From Frigoriglobus tundricola (GTDB lineage: Bacteria; Planctomycetota; Planctomycetia; Gemmatales; Gemmataceae): DNA of 64,000 nt. Made by a program: the position numbers and the translations under genes. The notes under the pieces are model-generated. The model made no database searches and was not told the DNA's origin. It worked only from the letters and a program-made list of their open reading frames with translations. The stretch lies in assembly GCF_013128195.2 (NCBI RefSeq), contig NZ_CP053452.2:3968001-4032000 (forward strand), given 5' to 3'. Below, one piece after another: positions 16,526-25,868 of the stretch (position 1 is the first letter of the stretch; each line of letters begins with the position of its first letter).

Positions 16526-18328
16526 CTAGAATTTCGCAATCGTGCTCTTCGCGCCCTCGAGCAGCGCCGAATCGTCGTTGTCGTCGAGGGCCGCGAAGCG
16601 CTCGCGGATGCGGCGGAACGCCAGCGTGAGGAAGTACTTGCCCGCTGCGGGGTCCGCGTGCGGATCAGCGACCGCGGGCTTGCCGTTGCTCGGCCTCGCC
16701 ACGAGCAGGTGGTCGAGCCGGGCCAGTACACAGGCGCTCACGTACAGGTCGATGGCGATGTCCGCGATGCGTTCGTGAACCAGTTCGGCTTGAGCGAAGT
16801 TCTCTTCCGTCTTCGCGGCCAGGAAGACGTGTGGCAGCTTTAGGCCGAACTCGCGAACCAGCTTACCGAGCGTGTGAGCGGAATCACGCAGTTCGGCCGA
16901 CTGGACCGGCACTTCGGGCGTGCCCGTTGTCATCCACGGGGCGACGAGCTTCGCGCCCACACCCAGCGCCGCGGGGATGCTCTTGAAGAACCCGCGCACG
17001 CCGCCAAGTGCTTGATCCTGAAGACCTTTGAGGTACATCCCCGGGCCGCGACAGCCGACCACCGCGATGAACGCCTTCAGTACGTCGTTGGCACCCTCGC
17101 CGATGGTGTTGATGCGCGCGTCCCGCATCCAGCGCTCGATGGGCTGGTCGCAGAAGTAACCCTTCCCGCCGTACACCTGGAGCGTGTCGTTCACGATCGT
17201 CCACAGGTGCTCGGTCGAGAACACTTTCAGAATGGCCGTTTCGAGCATGTAGTCCGGCGCGCCCTTGTCGATGAACGCTGCACACTCCGCCGTCGCCGCC
17301 TCCATAGCGAAGCAGTGCGCCGCGGCGAACGCGATCTTTTTCTGAACGAGATGGAACTCGGACAGCGATTGCTGGAACTGAACCCGCTTCTTCGCGTGGC
17401 CGGTCATCGCCTGGATGCACACCTTCGCGTGCCCGGTGCAGGTCGCGCCGAACGTCACCCGGCCGTAGTTCAACACGGTGAGCGCCGCCTGGAGCCCGCG
17501 GCCGATCTGGCCCAGGATGTTTTCCTTCGGCACCCGCATGTTCGTGAACCGCATTTTGCCCGTTGCGGTGCCGCGAATCCCGCACTTCTCCGCACGGGCC
17601 TCAACTACCTCAAAGCCCGGCATGTCCGGCGTCACCAGAAACGCCGTCACCTTCCCCTTCGGGTTCGACGGGTCCGGCGTCCGGGCCATCAGCGTCAGAA
17701 CGTGGGCGATGCCGCCGTTGGTAATGTAGTGCTTCGTGCCGTTGAGAATGTACGCCGAGCCGTCTTCGGTCGGAGTGGCGGTCGTCTTCACGTTCCCCGC
17801 ATCCGAACCGGCTTCGGGCTCGGTCAGGGCGAACGCGCAGAGTTTAGAGCCGTCGTAAAGGCCGGGCAGCCACTTCGCCTGTTGCTCCTTGGTGCCGAAC
17901 AGGCACAGCGCGCGCACGCCGATCGAATGGTGGGCGTTCACGAACACCGCCACGCTCGAATCGTGACCGCCAAGGATCTCCATCGTCTTCAAATATTGCT
18001 GCTGGCCGAAGCCCAAGCCGCCATATTGCCCCGGAATGGTCAGCTTGTACATGCCGATGTCGGCCAGGCCCTGAATCACGCTGTCGGGAATGCGGGCTTC
18101 ACGATCGATTTTCGCGGGGTCGATGGCGAAATCGGCGAACTCGCGGACTTTCGCTGCCATCTCGTCCGCCGCCGCCTGCTTATCAGGGGGGAGAGTCGGA
18201 TACGGGTAGAGCAGGTCCGATTTGAATTTGCCGAAGAACAGTGCCTTCGCGAAGCCGACGTCCGGGCCGGCGATCATTTCCTCGACGTCTTTGCGTTGCT
18301 CCGCGATCTGTTGTGCGGTCAGTGCCAT
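16526..18328 (-). CDS. Acyl-CoA dehydrogenase, VLCAD-like with C-terminal extension
   Basis: FAD-dependent acyl-CoA dehydrogenase for the first step of fatty-acid beta-oxidation. The 600 residues exceed the 380-residue short form and match the very-long-chain/ACAD9 type with an extra C-terminal helical domain. Visible blocks include GIPGQYGG-type text ([16 protein letters not shown]), [50 protein letters not shown] and [12 protein letters not shown]. The last carries the likely catalytic glutamate. Start ATG 18328 was chosen because the family N-terminus begins here. The frame stays open far upstream, but only as antisense of folE. No electron-transfer flavoprotein gene lies nearby. Confidence 0.93.
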   Translation of the reverse strand: MALTAQQIAEQRKDVEEMIAGPDVGFAKALFFGKFKSDLLYPYPTLPPDKQAAADEMAAKVREFADFAIDPAKIDREARIPDSVIQGLADIGMYKLTIPGQYGGLGFGQQQYLKTMEILGGHDSSVAVFVNAHHSIGVRALCLFGTKEQQAKWLPGLYDGSKLCAFALTEPEAGSDAGNVKTTATPTEDGSAYILNGTKHYITNGGIAHVLTLMARTPDPSNPKGKVTAFLVTPDMPGFEVVEARAEKCGIRGTATGKMRFTNMRVPKENILGQIGRGLQAALTVLNYGRVTFGATCTGHAKVCIQAMTGHAKKRVQFQQSLSEFHLVQKKIAFAAAHCFAMEAATAECAAFIDKGAPDYMLETAILKVFSTEHLWTIVNDTLQVYGGKGYFCDQPIERWMRDARINTIGEGANDVLKAFIAVVGCRGPGMYLKGLQDQALGGVRGFFKSIPAALGVGAKLVAPWMTTGTPEVPVQSAELRDSAHTLGKLVREFGLKLPHVFLAAKTEENFAQAELVHERIADIAIDLYVSACVLARLDHLLVARPSNGKPAVADPHADPAAGKYFLTLAFRRIRERFAALDDNDDSALLEGAKSTIAKF

Positions 18329-18580
18329 CGAGGCGCTCCGTGGTGCGGACCGGGGGAGAGGACAGAGAGTGTCCGGCCGCGATACTCCTATTCTATCCGC
18401 TTTCGGTCGTTGAAAATCACCGGCCACCGGCGGAACACGAGCGGACCGGACCCCGGAACCGGTGAATCCCGACCTGCCCCCGGGGCGTACAATAGCGGCA
18501 GTTTTTCGGCCGGACCTCGGTGCCGCGTTGTTGCGACCGTGTGCCGGCCCCGGAGCCTGACCTTGAAGCCTACCGTTCGA

Positions 18581-19204
18581 ATGCCGGACTCTCACGACGA
18601 CGGGCCGCCCGCCCGGTCGAGCGATCTGGCCCCGCTGAAGATCGATCACGACCGCCTGCGCCGCGCCGTGCGCGAGATCCTCGCGGCCGTGGGCGAGGAC
18701 CCGGACCGCGAGGGGCTGATCGACACGCCCGACCGCGTGGCCCGCATGTACGCGGAGATCTTCGCCGGGTTGCACACCGATCCGGCCGTGTACCTGCAAA
18801 AGACCTTCACCCAGAAGCACGACGAGATGGTGCTGGTGAAGGACATCGAGTTCAGCAGCGTGTGCGAGCACCACCTGCTGCCGTTCATGGGGAAAGCGCA
18901 CATTGCTTACCTCCCGAACGGGCAAATCGTGGGGCTGTCGAAGCTCGCCCGCGTCGTTGATGCCGTCGCCCGCCGGCCCCAGGTGCAGGAGCGGATGACG
19001 GAGGAAATAGCCGACCTCCTGATGACGCACCTGAACGCCCGCGGCGTGGGCGTGATCGTGGAGGCGAGTCACTCGTGCATGACCGTCCGGGGCGTCCGCA
19101 AGCCGGCCGCGATGACCATCACGAGTTCGATGCGCGGCGGGTTCCTGAAAGACGCGGCCACGCGAGCGGAGCTGATGTCGCTCGTGTTCGGCGGGGCACG
19201 ATAG
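18581..19204 (+). CDS. folE: GTP cyclohydrolase I
   Basis: Converts GTP to 7,8-dihydroneopterin triphosphate, the first step of folate and pterin synthesis. The 207 residues carry the family blocks [58 protein letters not shown] and [14 protein letters not shown]. Zinc ligands are the Cys of VCEHH, the second His of that motif and the Cys of HSCM. The ATG at 18581 is used because upstream sequence in frame is antisense to the dehydrogenase gene. The ribosome-binding site is weak. It is divergent from the acyl-CoA dehydrogenase. Confidence 0.95.
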   Translation: MPDSHDDGPPARSSDLAPLKIDHDRLRRAVREILAAVGEDPDREGLIDTPDRVARMYAEIFAGLHTDPAVYLQKTFTQKHDEMVLVKDIEFSSVCEHHLLPFMGKAHIAYLPNGQIVGLSKLARVVDAVARRPQVQERMTEEIADLLMTHLNARGVGVIVEASHSCMTVRGVRKPAAMTITSSMRGGFLKDAATRAELMSLVFGGAR

Positions 19205-19290
19205 TGAGAGGTTCTGGCGGTTCCAAGTTCCAAGTTGAGCCGGGAGCGGTACTCTGAACCTGCCACCCGGACCCGCCGGAACTCGGAACC

Positions 19291-22200
19291 GTGCTCGACC
19301 CCAAACAAATCACCGACGACCTCCGCGGTCAGTTCCGCGGGCGGTTGCACTTCGACCGGCTCACGCGCGGCCTGTACTCCACGGACGCCAGCCCGTTCCA
19401 GATCGAGCCGCTCGCCGTGGCCGTTCCCGAAGATCCGGAGAGCCTCGCGACCCTCGTCCGCTACTGCCACGATCACACGATCGCAGCCGTCCCGCGTGGT
19501 GCGGGAACCGGACTGGCCGGTGAGTCGCTCGGCCCGGCCGTCGTCCTCGATCTGAGCGTTCACTTTCGCCGGGTTCTCGCCATCGGCGCCGACACGGTAA
19601 CGGTTCAACCGGGCGTGGTGCTAAACGACCTGAACGCGGAACTCGCGAAGATCGGCCGCCGCTTCGCCCCGGATCCCGCCAGCGGCGCCACCTGCACGGT
19701 CGGCGGTGTGGTGGCGACGAACGCCTCCGGCGGCAACGCGTTCCACCACGGCTACACCCGTGATTATGTCGCCGGGCTGGGCGTGATCTGGGATTCGGGA
19801 GAAGCGGGCCAGGTCGGCTCGGGGGAAAGACCGGCCCCCCTTCCTGAAGGGAGAGGGGAGAAAGACGAAGAACCCACCCCCAACCCCTCCCTAAAGGGAG
19901 GGGAGCGTTCCGATTCCCCCTTCCCTTCAGGGACGGGGGTCGGTTCATCGCGGACCGACACGATCTCGCAAGAAGTCACCGCGCTTCTCACCCGCCACTC
20001 CGAGCGCATCGCGGTCTCGCGCACACGCACGCCGTTCGACCGCTGCGGCTACCAGCTTCATGGTGTGCTGACCGCTGCAGGTGTCAATCTCGCAAAGCTA
20101 CTCGTCGGCTCGGAAGGCACACTCGCGATCACGACGGAAATTGTGCTCCGAACGGTGCCCCTGGCCGGAGGGACGTGTCTCACACTCTTGGGCTTTCCCA
20201 CGCTCGATGCGGCCGTTCGCGCGGGTCTCGCGCTGCGGCAATTCGGGCCGGTGGCGTGCGACCTGCTCGACCGCCGGCTCCTCTCGGTCACGCGCAACGT
20301 GGGGCTGCCGACCGTGGGCGCTGCGCTCGTGGTCGCGTTCGAGGCCGACACCGAGCGCGAGGCGAAGGAGCGCGCGTGGGGCGCCGTCGAAGCGCTCCGG
20401 CGCGAACACATCCTGCGGGTCCTCGCCGAGCCGACGTGCGAACCGGACGGGAGCGCTCATATCCGCGGCGTGCGGGACGCGGCGGTGTCGGGCCTGTACG
20501 GCTCCGGCGGGCAGCGCCCGGTGGCGTTCATTGAAGATGTGGGCGTTCCGGCCGATGTCCTCCCGGACTTTCTCACCCGCGTGCAGGACGTCCTCAAGCG
20601 CTTCGAAGTGAGTGGCACCTTCCTGGTACACGCGCTCACCGGGCAGGTTCACACCCGCCCGCTCCTCGATCTGAACGATCCGACGGACCGGGCAAAGTTG
20701 TGGCCGATCGCGGAAGCCGTTCACGGTCTCGCCCTGGCCCTCGGCGGCACCGTCAGCACGCAGCACGGCACCGGCATCGCCCGCACGCCCTGGGTCGATC
20801 AGCAGTGCGGTCCGCTCGTCCCGGTGTTCCGCGAACTGAAACGCATCTTCGACCCGAAGGGCATCCTCAACCCGGGCAAGATCGTCGGCCCCGATCCGAG
20901 CCGGGAAGCGTGGCCCCTGCGAACAGAAGTCAGAGGTCAGAGGTCAGAGGACGGAGAACAGAACCCAGGAAGCGGCACCAACGGCAGCGCCCCTGCCGAA
21001 CAGTCCCCCGAACTCCGCGCCCCGACTCCTCTGCTGATGTGGCCCTCGCCACCGATCGCCGAGGCGGGCCGGTGTAACGGGTGCGGCGACTGCCGAACCC
21101 GCACCCCCTCCGCACGAATGTGCCCGACGTTCCGCGCCACCGGAAACGAAGCGGCCACGCCACGGGCGATGGCCAACATGCTCCGCTTACTCACGGCCCC
21201 GGACACTGCGACACCGGAAGAGGTGCGTGCCGTCGCCGAGTGGTGCGTGAACTGCAAAATGTGCCGGGACGAGTGCGACGCGAAGATCGACATTCCCAAG
21301 CTGATGCTCGAAACGAAAGCGAAGCACCACGCGGACCACGGCCTCGACCGCGGCGAATGGACGCTCGCCCGTGCCGAATGGCTCGCGAGCGTGGGGAGCA
21401 ACTTCGCGCCGCTGGTCAATGGCCTCCTGGCCCGGAAGTCGGTCCGCTGGCTGACGGAAAAGCTGTTCGGCATCTCCCGCCACCGGCAGCTCCCCGCCTT
21501 CGCCCTCCGGAACTTCTTCCGCCGCGCTCGTGGCGCGGGCCTGACGAAGAAGCGCACCCCGCGGACCGAAGACTACAAACGTGACCGCCCCGATCCCTTG
21601 TCCGAATTCCGCATCTCGCCCTCAGCGCATCGCACGCCGAAGGTCGCGCTGTTCGTGGACGTGTTCGCGGCTTATAGCGACCCGCTCATCGGAACCGCAG
21701 CGGTTGCGGTGTTACAACACAACGGTATCGAGGTTTATGTGCCGCCCCGCCAGGTCGGGAGCGGGGTGTCCGCTTACGCGCGGGGCGACCTCGATACGGC
21801 TCGCGAGTTCGCCCTCCGCAACGTCCGCGTGTTCGCCGATCTCGCCCGTGAGGGGTACCGCATCGTTTCCCTGGAACCGACCGCGGCGCTGATGCTCGCA
21901 CAGGACTACCTCGACATCCTCGACGACCCCGACACCGCCGCCGTCGCGGCCAACACCGTCGAGCTCTCGACCTACCTCGGGGAACTGCACGCCGCCAAAC
22001 GGCTCCGCACCGACTTCCGCCGACTCGATGTGACACTGGGCCACCACATCCCGTGCCACCTGAAAGCCCTGCGCGGCCCGATCCAATCCCCCGGTCTGCT
22101 CGCACTCGTTCCGGGTGTCCGTGTCCATACGATTGACGCCGGGTGCTCGGGAATGGCCGGCACCTGGGGGCTGAAAGCCGAGAACTACGCGACTTCGATG

Positions 22201-22407
22201 GCGGCGGGAGCGGGAATGTTCGCGGAACTGAACCGCCCGCGTGTGCTTTTCGGCTCGACCGAGTGCAGCGCGTGCCGCCTTCAGATGCAAGAAGGGAGCG
22301 GGAAGCGGACCCTGCACCCGGTACAATATCTCGCCTACGCCTACGGGTTGCTCCCCGAACTGGAGCCGCGCTTCCACCGCCCACTCGGCGGTCTCGTGAG
22401 TGACTAA
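19291..22407 (+). CDS. FAD-linked oxidase fused to Fe-S and CCG domains (GlcD/GlcF type)
   Basis: A 1038-residue fusion. Residues 1-540 form a GlcD/vanillyl-alcohol-oxidase FAD domain (PRGAGTGLAGESLG, DPASGATCTVGGVVATNASGG, LVGSEGTLAITTEI, GTGIARTPWV, LNPGKIVG). A linker leads to a GlcF-like iron-sulfur part with CNGCGDCRTR...CP near 590 and CVNCKMCRDECD near 650, two 4Fe-4S clusters. The C-terminus has cysteine-rich blocks (HIPCHLKAL, DAGCSGMAG, FGSTECSACRLQM). It probably oxidises a 2-hydroxyacid such as glycolate or D-lactate and feeds electrons to the membrane. The start is GTG. Two stretches, at 19831-19943 and 20921-20962, are repeat DNA translated in frame. Confidence 0.9.
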   Translation: MLDPKQITDDLRGQFRGRLHFDRLTRGLYSTDASPFQIEPLAVAVPEDPESLATLVRYCHDHTIAAVPRGAGTGLAGESLGPAVVLDLSVHFRRVLAIGADTVTVQPGVVLNDLNAELAKIGRRFAPDPASGATCTVGGVVATNASGGNAFHHGYTRDYVAGLGVIWDSGEAGQVGSGERPAPLPEGRGEKDEEPTPNPSLKGGERSDSPFPSGTGVGSSRTDTISQEVTALLTRHSERIAVSRTRTPFDRCGYQLHGVLTAAGVNLAKLLVGSEGTLAITTEIVLRTVPLAGGTCLTLLGFPTLDAAVRAGLALRQFGPVACDLLDRRLLSVTRNVGLPTVGAALVVAFEADTEREAKERAWGAVEALRREHILRVLAEPTCEPDGSAHIRGVRDAAVSGLYGSGGQRPVAFIEDVGVPADVLPDFLTRVQDVLKRFEVSGTFLVHALTGQVHTRPLLDLNDPTDRAKLWPIAEAVHGLALALGGTVSTQHGTGIARTPWVDQQCGPLVPVFRELKRIFDPKGILNPGKIVGPDPSREAWPLRTEVRGQRSEDGEQNPGSGTNGSAPAEQSPELRAPTPLLMWPSPPIAEAGRCNGCGDCRTRTPSARMCPTFRATGNEAATPRAMANMLRLLTAPDTATPEEVRAVAEWCVNCKMCRDECDAKIDIPKLMLETKAKHHADHGLDRGEWTLARAEWLASVGSNFAPLVNGLLARKSVRWLTEKLFGISRHRQLPAFALRNFFRRARGAGLTKKRTPRTEDYKRDRPDPLSEFRISPSAHRTPKVALFVDVFAAYSDPLIGTAAVAVLQHNGIEVYVPPRQVGSGVSAYARGDLDTAREFALRNVRVFADLAREGYRIVSLEPTAALMLAQDYLDILDDPDTAAVAANTVELSTYLGELHAAKRLRTDFRRLDVTLGHHIPCHLKALRGPIQSPGLLALVPGVRVHTIDAGCSGMAGTWGLKAENYATSMAAGAGMFAELNRPRVLFGSTECSACRLQMQEGSGKRTLHPVQYLAYAYGLLPELEPRFHRPLGGLVSD
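19831..19943. repeat. CCTTCCCT/AGGGAAGG palindromic repeat inside a coding region, copy 2
   Basis: Three linked hairpin units (CCCCCCTTCCTGAAGGGAGA, CCCCTCCCTAAAGGGAGGGG and CCCCCTTCCCTTCAGGGAC) sit inside the FAD domain of the oxidoreductase. They keep the frame open and encode a low-complexity Pro/Gly/Glu/Ser stretch of about 38 residues. Confidence 0.85.
20921..20962. repeat. GTCAGAG short tandem repeat inside a coding region
   Basis: The 7-base unit GTCAGAG occurs three times in tandem (with a fourth variant GACGGAG), bounded by GAACAGAA at each end. It lies in the linker between the FAD and iron-sulfur parts and is translated in frame. Confidence 0.7.
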
Positions 22408-22410
22408 CCG

Positions 22411-22656
22411 ATGACCATCACCGTGAAACTCTTCGCCGGAATGGCGGACCTGGCCGGAAGTGACACGGCCGACGCGGAACTGCCCGAGGGCGCAACGGTC
22501 GCCGACTTGCGCCGCGAGCTGGGCAAGCAACTCCCTCTCGCCCGCACCCTCCTCAGCCGCTCGGCCGTGGCGGTGAACCATGACGTCGCGGAGAACGATC
22601 GTGTCCTCTCAGCAACCGACGAGTGCGCCGTCATCCCCCCCGTTAGCGGCGGGTGA
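22411..22656 (+). CDS. moaD: MoaD/ThiS-family sulfur carrier (molybdopterin synthase small subunit)
   Basis: Ubiquitin-like sulfur carrier, 81 residues, that supplies sulfur to cyclic pyranopterin to form molybdopterin. It shows the family start VKLFAGMADLAGSD, an AVNHDVAENDRVLSATDECAVIPPVSGG-type end and the terminal Gly-Gly needed for thiocarboxylation. It begins 3 bases after the oxidoreductase stop. The large subunit moaE is 450 bases downstream and moaA follows, so it belongs to a molybdopterin group. Confidence 0.92.
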   Translation: MTITVKLFAGMADLAGSDTADAELPEGATVADLRRELGKQLPLARTLLSRSAVAVNHDVAENDRVLSATDECAVIPPVSGG

Positions 22657-23083
22657 TGGCCGGGCGCACCGCCAGCAGTTCCGACATGGCCACAAACTCG
22701 TACTCGTCGGCGCGTGGCTGGTATCAGCAATCGTGTTCACGTTTATCATGACACGACCGTCTGGTACTACCCGTGCGCGATGGGAACAGCCGAACACAAC
22801 AAACTACGAGAGCCACGACCCTTACGTGCTGCACCTCACGGAACGCTCATCGTGGTGGAACGAATTCCACCGTCACCGATACTGCAACGTAGGTGTGGTG
22901 TCACACGTCCACGGCGATTCGCTCTACGGTCACTGGACCGAGTACGAGTTTCACAACTATCACAATGAGCCGGATTACTTCTTGCGCTGTGTCGTCACGT
23001 GGGCGCCGGACGGCGTAACGCTGACGGAACCGACCGGCCATAAGCTGTTCATCCCAAAGAATGCGTTCATCGGAGGCCGCTGA
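22580..23083 (+). CDS. Hypothetical single-pass membrane protein between moaD and moaE
   Basis: I do not recognise this protein. The frame encodes up to 167 residues. It has a basic N-terminal part, one membrane helix (KLVLVGAWLVSAIVFTFIM at about 40-58) and an extracytoplasmic tail rich in aromatic residues and histidine (HRHRYCNVGVVSHVHGDS, YEFHNYHNEPDYF). Third codon positions are GC-rich, supporting coding. The only ATG before the helix is at 22580, inside moaD, giving a 77-base overlap; a non-ATG start closer to the helix is possible. It ends 17 bases before moaE, so co-expression with the molybdopterin genes is likely. Confidence 0.55.
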   Translation: MTSRRTIVSSQQPTSAPSSPPLAAGDGRAHRQQFRHGHKLVLVGAWLVSAIVFTFIMTRPSGTTRARWEQPNTTNYESHDPYVLHLTERSSWWNEFHRHRYCNVGVVSHVHGDSLYGHWTEYEFHNYHNEPDYFLRCVVTWAPDGVTLTEPTGHKLFIPKNAFIGGR

Positions 23084-23100
23084 CACGCTACACTTCTGAT

Positions 23101-23529
23101 ATGTTCCGGCTCACGCACGCGGTCATCGACTACCACACACTCACGGATGCGGTGCGATCGCCGCACTGCGGGGCCGTTGTGCTGTTCCTCGGCACCGTCC
23201 GCGACCTCACGGGCGAACAGGTCACGGTTTTCCTCGACTACGACGCCTACGCCCCAATGGCGGAGAAAAAACTAGCCGAGATCGAGGCCGACGTGCGCCG
23301 CAAATGGCCGGTCGGTGAGATCGCAATGGTTCACCGCCTGGGCCGGCTCGGCGTGGGCGAAGTGAGCGTCGCAGTTGCCGTCAGTTGCCCGCACCGCGGC
23401 GACGCGTTCAACGCCTGCCGGTTCGCGATCGACACGTTGAAAGAACTCGTACCAATTTGGAAGAAGGAGAACGCACCGGACGGAACCGGAGAGTGGGTCC
23501 ACCCGTCCGCCAAACCTGGAGCCTCATGA
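23101..23529 (+). CDS. moaE: Molybdopterin synthase catalytic subunit
   Basis: Large subunit of molybdopterin synthase, 142 residues. Family blocks: GAVVLFLGTVRDLTGE, LDYDAYAPMAEKKLAEIE, VHRLGRLGVGEVSVAVAV, HRGDAFNACRFAIDTLKE and the conserved PIWKKE with the active-site lysines. Its stop overlaps the start of the next gene (ATGA), so the two are translationally coupled. Confidence 0.95.
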   Translation: MFRLTHAVIDYHTLTDAVRSPHCGAVVLFLGTVRDLTGEQVTVFLDYDAYAPMAEKKLAEIEADVRRKWPVGEIAMVHRLGRLGVGEVSVAVAVSCPHRGDAFNACRFAIDTLKELVPIWKKENAPDGTGEWVHPSAKPGAS

Positions 23530-24098
23530 GCGCCCTACCGACCGTGTACCTCGCCCGCCACGGCGAGACCGAGTGGTCCAAGTCCGGTCAGCACACCGGC
23601 CGCACCGACCTGCCGCTGACGGCCACCGGCGAAGCCTCGGCCCGCGTGCTCGGCACGCGACTCGCCCGTTTCACCTTCGACCACCTGTTCACAAGTCCGC
23701 GCTCGCGCGCCCGCCGCACGGCGGAACTGGCCGGGTACGCCCCCGAAGTGGACCCGGATTTGCAGGAATGGGACTACGGCGACTTCGAAGGACTCAAGAG
23801 CGCCGAGATCGCGGTAAAGCGGCCCGGGTGGAACCTCTTCCGCGACGGGGCACCCGGGGGTGAATCGCCGGAACAAGTCAGCGCTCGGGCCGATCGCCTC
23901 GTGAACAAGCTCAAGGGGTTGAACGGCAACGTGATCTGCTTCGCCCACGGTCACATCCTCCGCGTCATCGCGGCGCGCTGGATTGGCTACCCGGTGACCC
24001 TCGCCACCTCGATGCTGCTCGATACGGGCTCCCTCAGCATCCTCGGGTTCAACCACCACAAACTCGAAGAACCGGCGATTCGTGTTTGGAACAGCTAA
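23526..24098 (+). CDS. Histidine phosphatase family protein
   Basis: Phosphoglycerate-mutase-like phosphatase, 190 residues. The phosphorylated histidine is in LARHGETEWS near residue 11. Other conserved parts are TGRTDLPLT, SPRSRARRTAEL, EWDYGDFEG and the second catalytic histidine in FAHGHILRV. It overlaps moaE by 4 bases. Relatives dephosphorylate sugars, nucleotides or cobalamin intermediates; the substrate here is not evident and a link to cofactor metabolism is only suggested by the neighbours. Confidence 0.9.
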   Translation: MSALPTVYLARHGETEWSKSGQHTGRTDLPLTATGEASARVLGTRLARFTFDHLFTSPRSRARRTAELAGYAPEVDPDLQEWDYGDFEGLKSAEIAVKRPGWNLFRDGAPGGESPEQVSARADRLVNKLKGLNGNVICFAHGHILRVIAARWIGYPVTLATSMLLDTGSLSILGFNHHKLEEPAIRVWNS

Positions 24099-24138
24099 GA
24101 AGCGGCGGCGGAAAAGGCGGTTGTGGAGTGCCTCCATC

Positions 24139-24217
24139 GTAGTCATCACGCTCCGCGTGATGTCCACTGAGATCGAACCGCGTCGGTTGAGGACATCACG
24201 CGGAGCGTGATGACTAC
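24139..24217. repeat. CATCACGC/GCGTGATG repeat, copy 1
   Basis: Arms 24139-24165 and 24191-24217 are perfect 27-bp inverted copies. Each arm contains its own hairpin CATCACGC-TCC-GCGTGATG. The 25-base centre has no coding content. The same arms recur at 28787-28887. Confidence 0.88.
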
Positions 24218-24319
24218 GGTCCCGATCCGGCTCCGTTTCTTACTGTCTCTTTACGCCACCGTTTCTAACCGAGTCGGGATACCAAAGCTCAGAGTGAAGA
24301 ACAAAAAACGGACCGCAGC

Positions 24320-25378
24320 GTGAGCGCGCGATTTCCACTAACCCTGACGACCGATCGGACCGCGGCTTGGCACTCCGAGTTCCGCGCTCCCGGTTCCGCG
24401 CTCATAGACTCGTTCGGCCGCCGCCACAACAACCTGCGCGTGTCGGTCACCGACCGGTGCAACCTCCGCTGCACCTACTGTATGCCGGAAGACGTGACCT
24501 TTCAGAATCGCTCCGAACTGCTGACGTTCGAAGAAATTACGGCGTTCGTTCGCGTGGCGGCGTCACTCGGCGTGGATAAGGTGCGGCTCACCGGTGGTGA
24601 ACCACTCGTGCGGAAAGAGCTGCACGAACTCGTTCGAATGCTCAGTGCGGTACCGGGCATCAAGGACATCGGACTCACCACCAACGGCATCCTACTTGAA
24701 GAACAGGCCGGACCGCTCTTCGACGCCGGACTGCGGCGGTTGAACGTGTCACTGGATACGCTCGATCCCGTACGATTCCGCACCCTCACGCGCCGTGACG
24801 GCGTCGAGCGGGTACTCGCCGGCCTCGCCGCCGCAAAACGTGTCGGCTTCGCGCCGATCAAAGTGAATACAGTCGCGATCCGCGGATTCGCTGAGTACGA
24901 TGTGGTTCCGCTCGCCCGCTACTGTCGCTCCCACGACTTTGAGCTACGATTCATTGAATACATGCCGATCGGCGCGGAGGAATGGGAGCGCGATAAAGTC
25001 TTTTTCGCCCAGGAAATCCTCGACCTCATCGGCCGGGGGATCGGGGAACTGGTGCCGACTGACAATGACCCGTCGGCGCCCGCGTTAGAATATCGGTACC
25101 GGGACGGGGGCGGGTCCGTCGGGCTGATCGCGTCGGTGTCCCGACCGTTCTGCCAGAGCTGTAACCGCATGCGATTGACCGCGGACGGGAAACTGCGAAA
25201 CTGTCTGTTCGCTCTCGATGAAACGGACGTGAAAGGGTTACTTCGTTCGCCGACTAATAATGAACAGGCGATCGCTCAGGCGCTGCGGCACAGCGTATGG
25301 TCGAAGTGGGAGGGCCACGAGATCAACGCCGCGACCTTCGTGAAACCCGACCGCACCATGCACGCCATCGGCGGTTAA
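24320..25378 (+). CDS. moaA: GTP 3',8-cyclase MoaA
   Basis: Radical SAM enzyme that starts molybdenum cofactor synthesis from GTP. The 352 residues show the SAM-cluster motif CNLRCTYC near 49-56, LTGGEPLVRKE and TTNGILL. The second cluster has FCQSCNRMRLTADGKLRNC, and the C-terminus is Gly-Gly, as is typical. The start is GTG at 24320. The first 28 residues precede the usual family start (DSFGRRHNNLRVSVTDRC) and look low in complexity, so the true start is uncertain. It is separated from the histidine phosphatase by a palindromic repeat. Confidence 0.95.
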   Translation: MSARFPLTLTTDRTAAWHSEFRAPGSALIDSFGRRHNNLRVSVTDRCNLRCTYCMPEDVTFQNRSELLTFEEITAFVRVAASLGVDKVRLTGGEPLVRKELHELVRMLSAVPGIKDIGLTTNGILLEEQAGPLFDAGLRRLNVSLDTLDPVRFRTLTRRDGVERVLAGLAAAKRVGFAPIKVNTVAIRGFAEYDVVPLARYCRSHDFELRFIEYMPIGAEEWERDKVFFAQEILDLIGRGIGELVPTDNDPSAPALEYRYRDGGGSVGLIASVSRPFCQSCNRMRLTADGKLRNCLFALDETDVKGLLRSPTNNEQAIAQALRHSVWSKWEGHEINAATFVKPDRTMHAIGG

Positions 25379-25475
25379 GCCCCAACCTGTTCGCACCTGG
25401 ACCCGGTTCCAGGGGACGACTCGCGGACCGAGTTACCCACACACGCCATGACGGCTCTCGCCCGGGAGTCACACC

Positions 25476-25772
25476 ATGAGCCGATACGACGACGAATTTG
25501 ATGGCCCCGACGAGTCCGAAGAAACGGACCCGATCGTTCGTGAACTGCGCACCGAGATCATCCGCCTGGAAGCGCAGCTCGACCAGCTCCAGGCGAGCGT
25601 CCGCGAGCGCGCGACCGAAGCGGCCGAGATCCGGGCCAAACTGGCGGAACTCGAGTTCCTTCTCGAACGGCTCAAAGCCCATCGCCGCCGCGACGAAAAG
25701 CTGCTCCGGCTCCTCGTGTTCGTCACTGTCCTCTCGCTGACGATGTGCTTTTACACGTACCTCGCGATGTAA
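25476..25772 (+). CDS. Small coiled-coil protein with C-terminal membrane anchor
   Basis: I do not recognise a named family. The 98 residues consist of an acidic N-terminus (DDEFDGPDESEETDP), a long amphipathic coiled-coil from about 20 to 70 (heptads with LEAQLDQLQ, LAELEFLLERLK), a basic patch HRRRDEK and one hydrophobic helix at the end (LLRLLVFVTVLSLTMCFYTY). This is the layout of a tail-anchored membrane protein. It lies alone between moaA and ispF. Confidence 0.75.
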   Translation: MSRYDDEFDGPDESEETDPIVRELRTEIIRLEAQLDQLQASVRERATEAAEIRAKLAELEFLLERLKAHRRRDEKLLRLLVFVTVLSLTMCFYTYLAM

Positions 25773-25868
25773 CGCCCCGCGCACCGGGGTTGGCGTTGTC
25801 GCATTCGCCACCCCGTCGGTACAATCCCCACAATTGGAATTCACGACCTATTCCGTCGGAGCCTCGCG

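Noticed and set aside
16874-18580. N-terminal extension of folE by about 569 codons
   Set aside because: The extension is entirely antisense to the acyl-CoA dehydrogenase; GTP cyclohydrolase I begins at about 18581.
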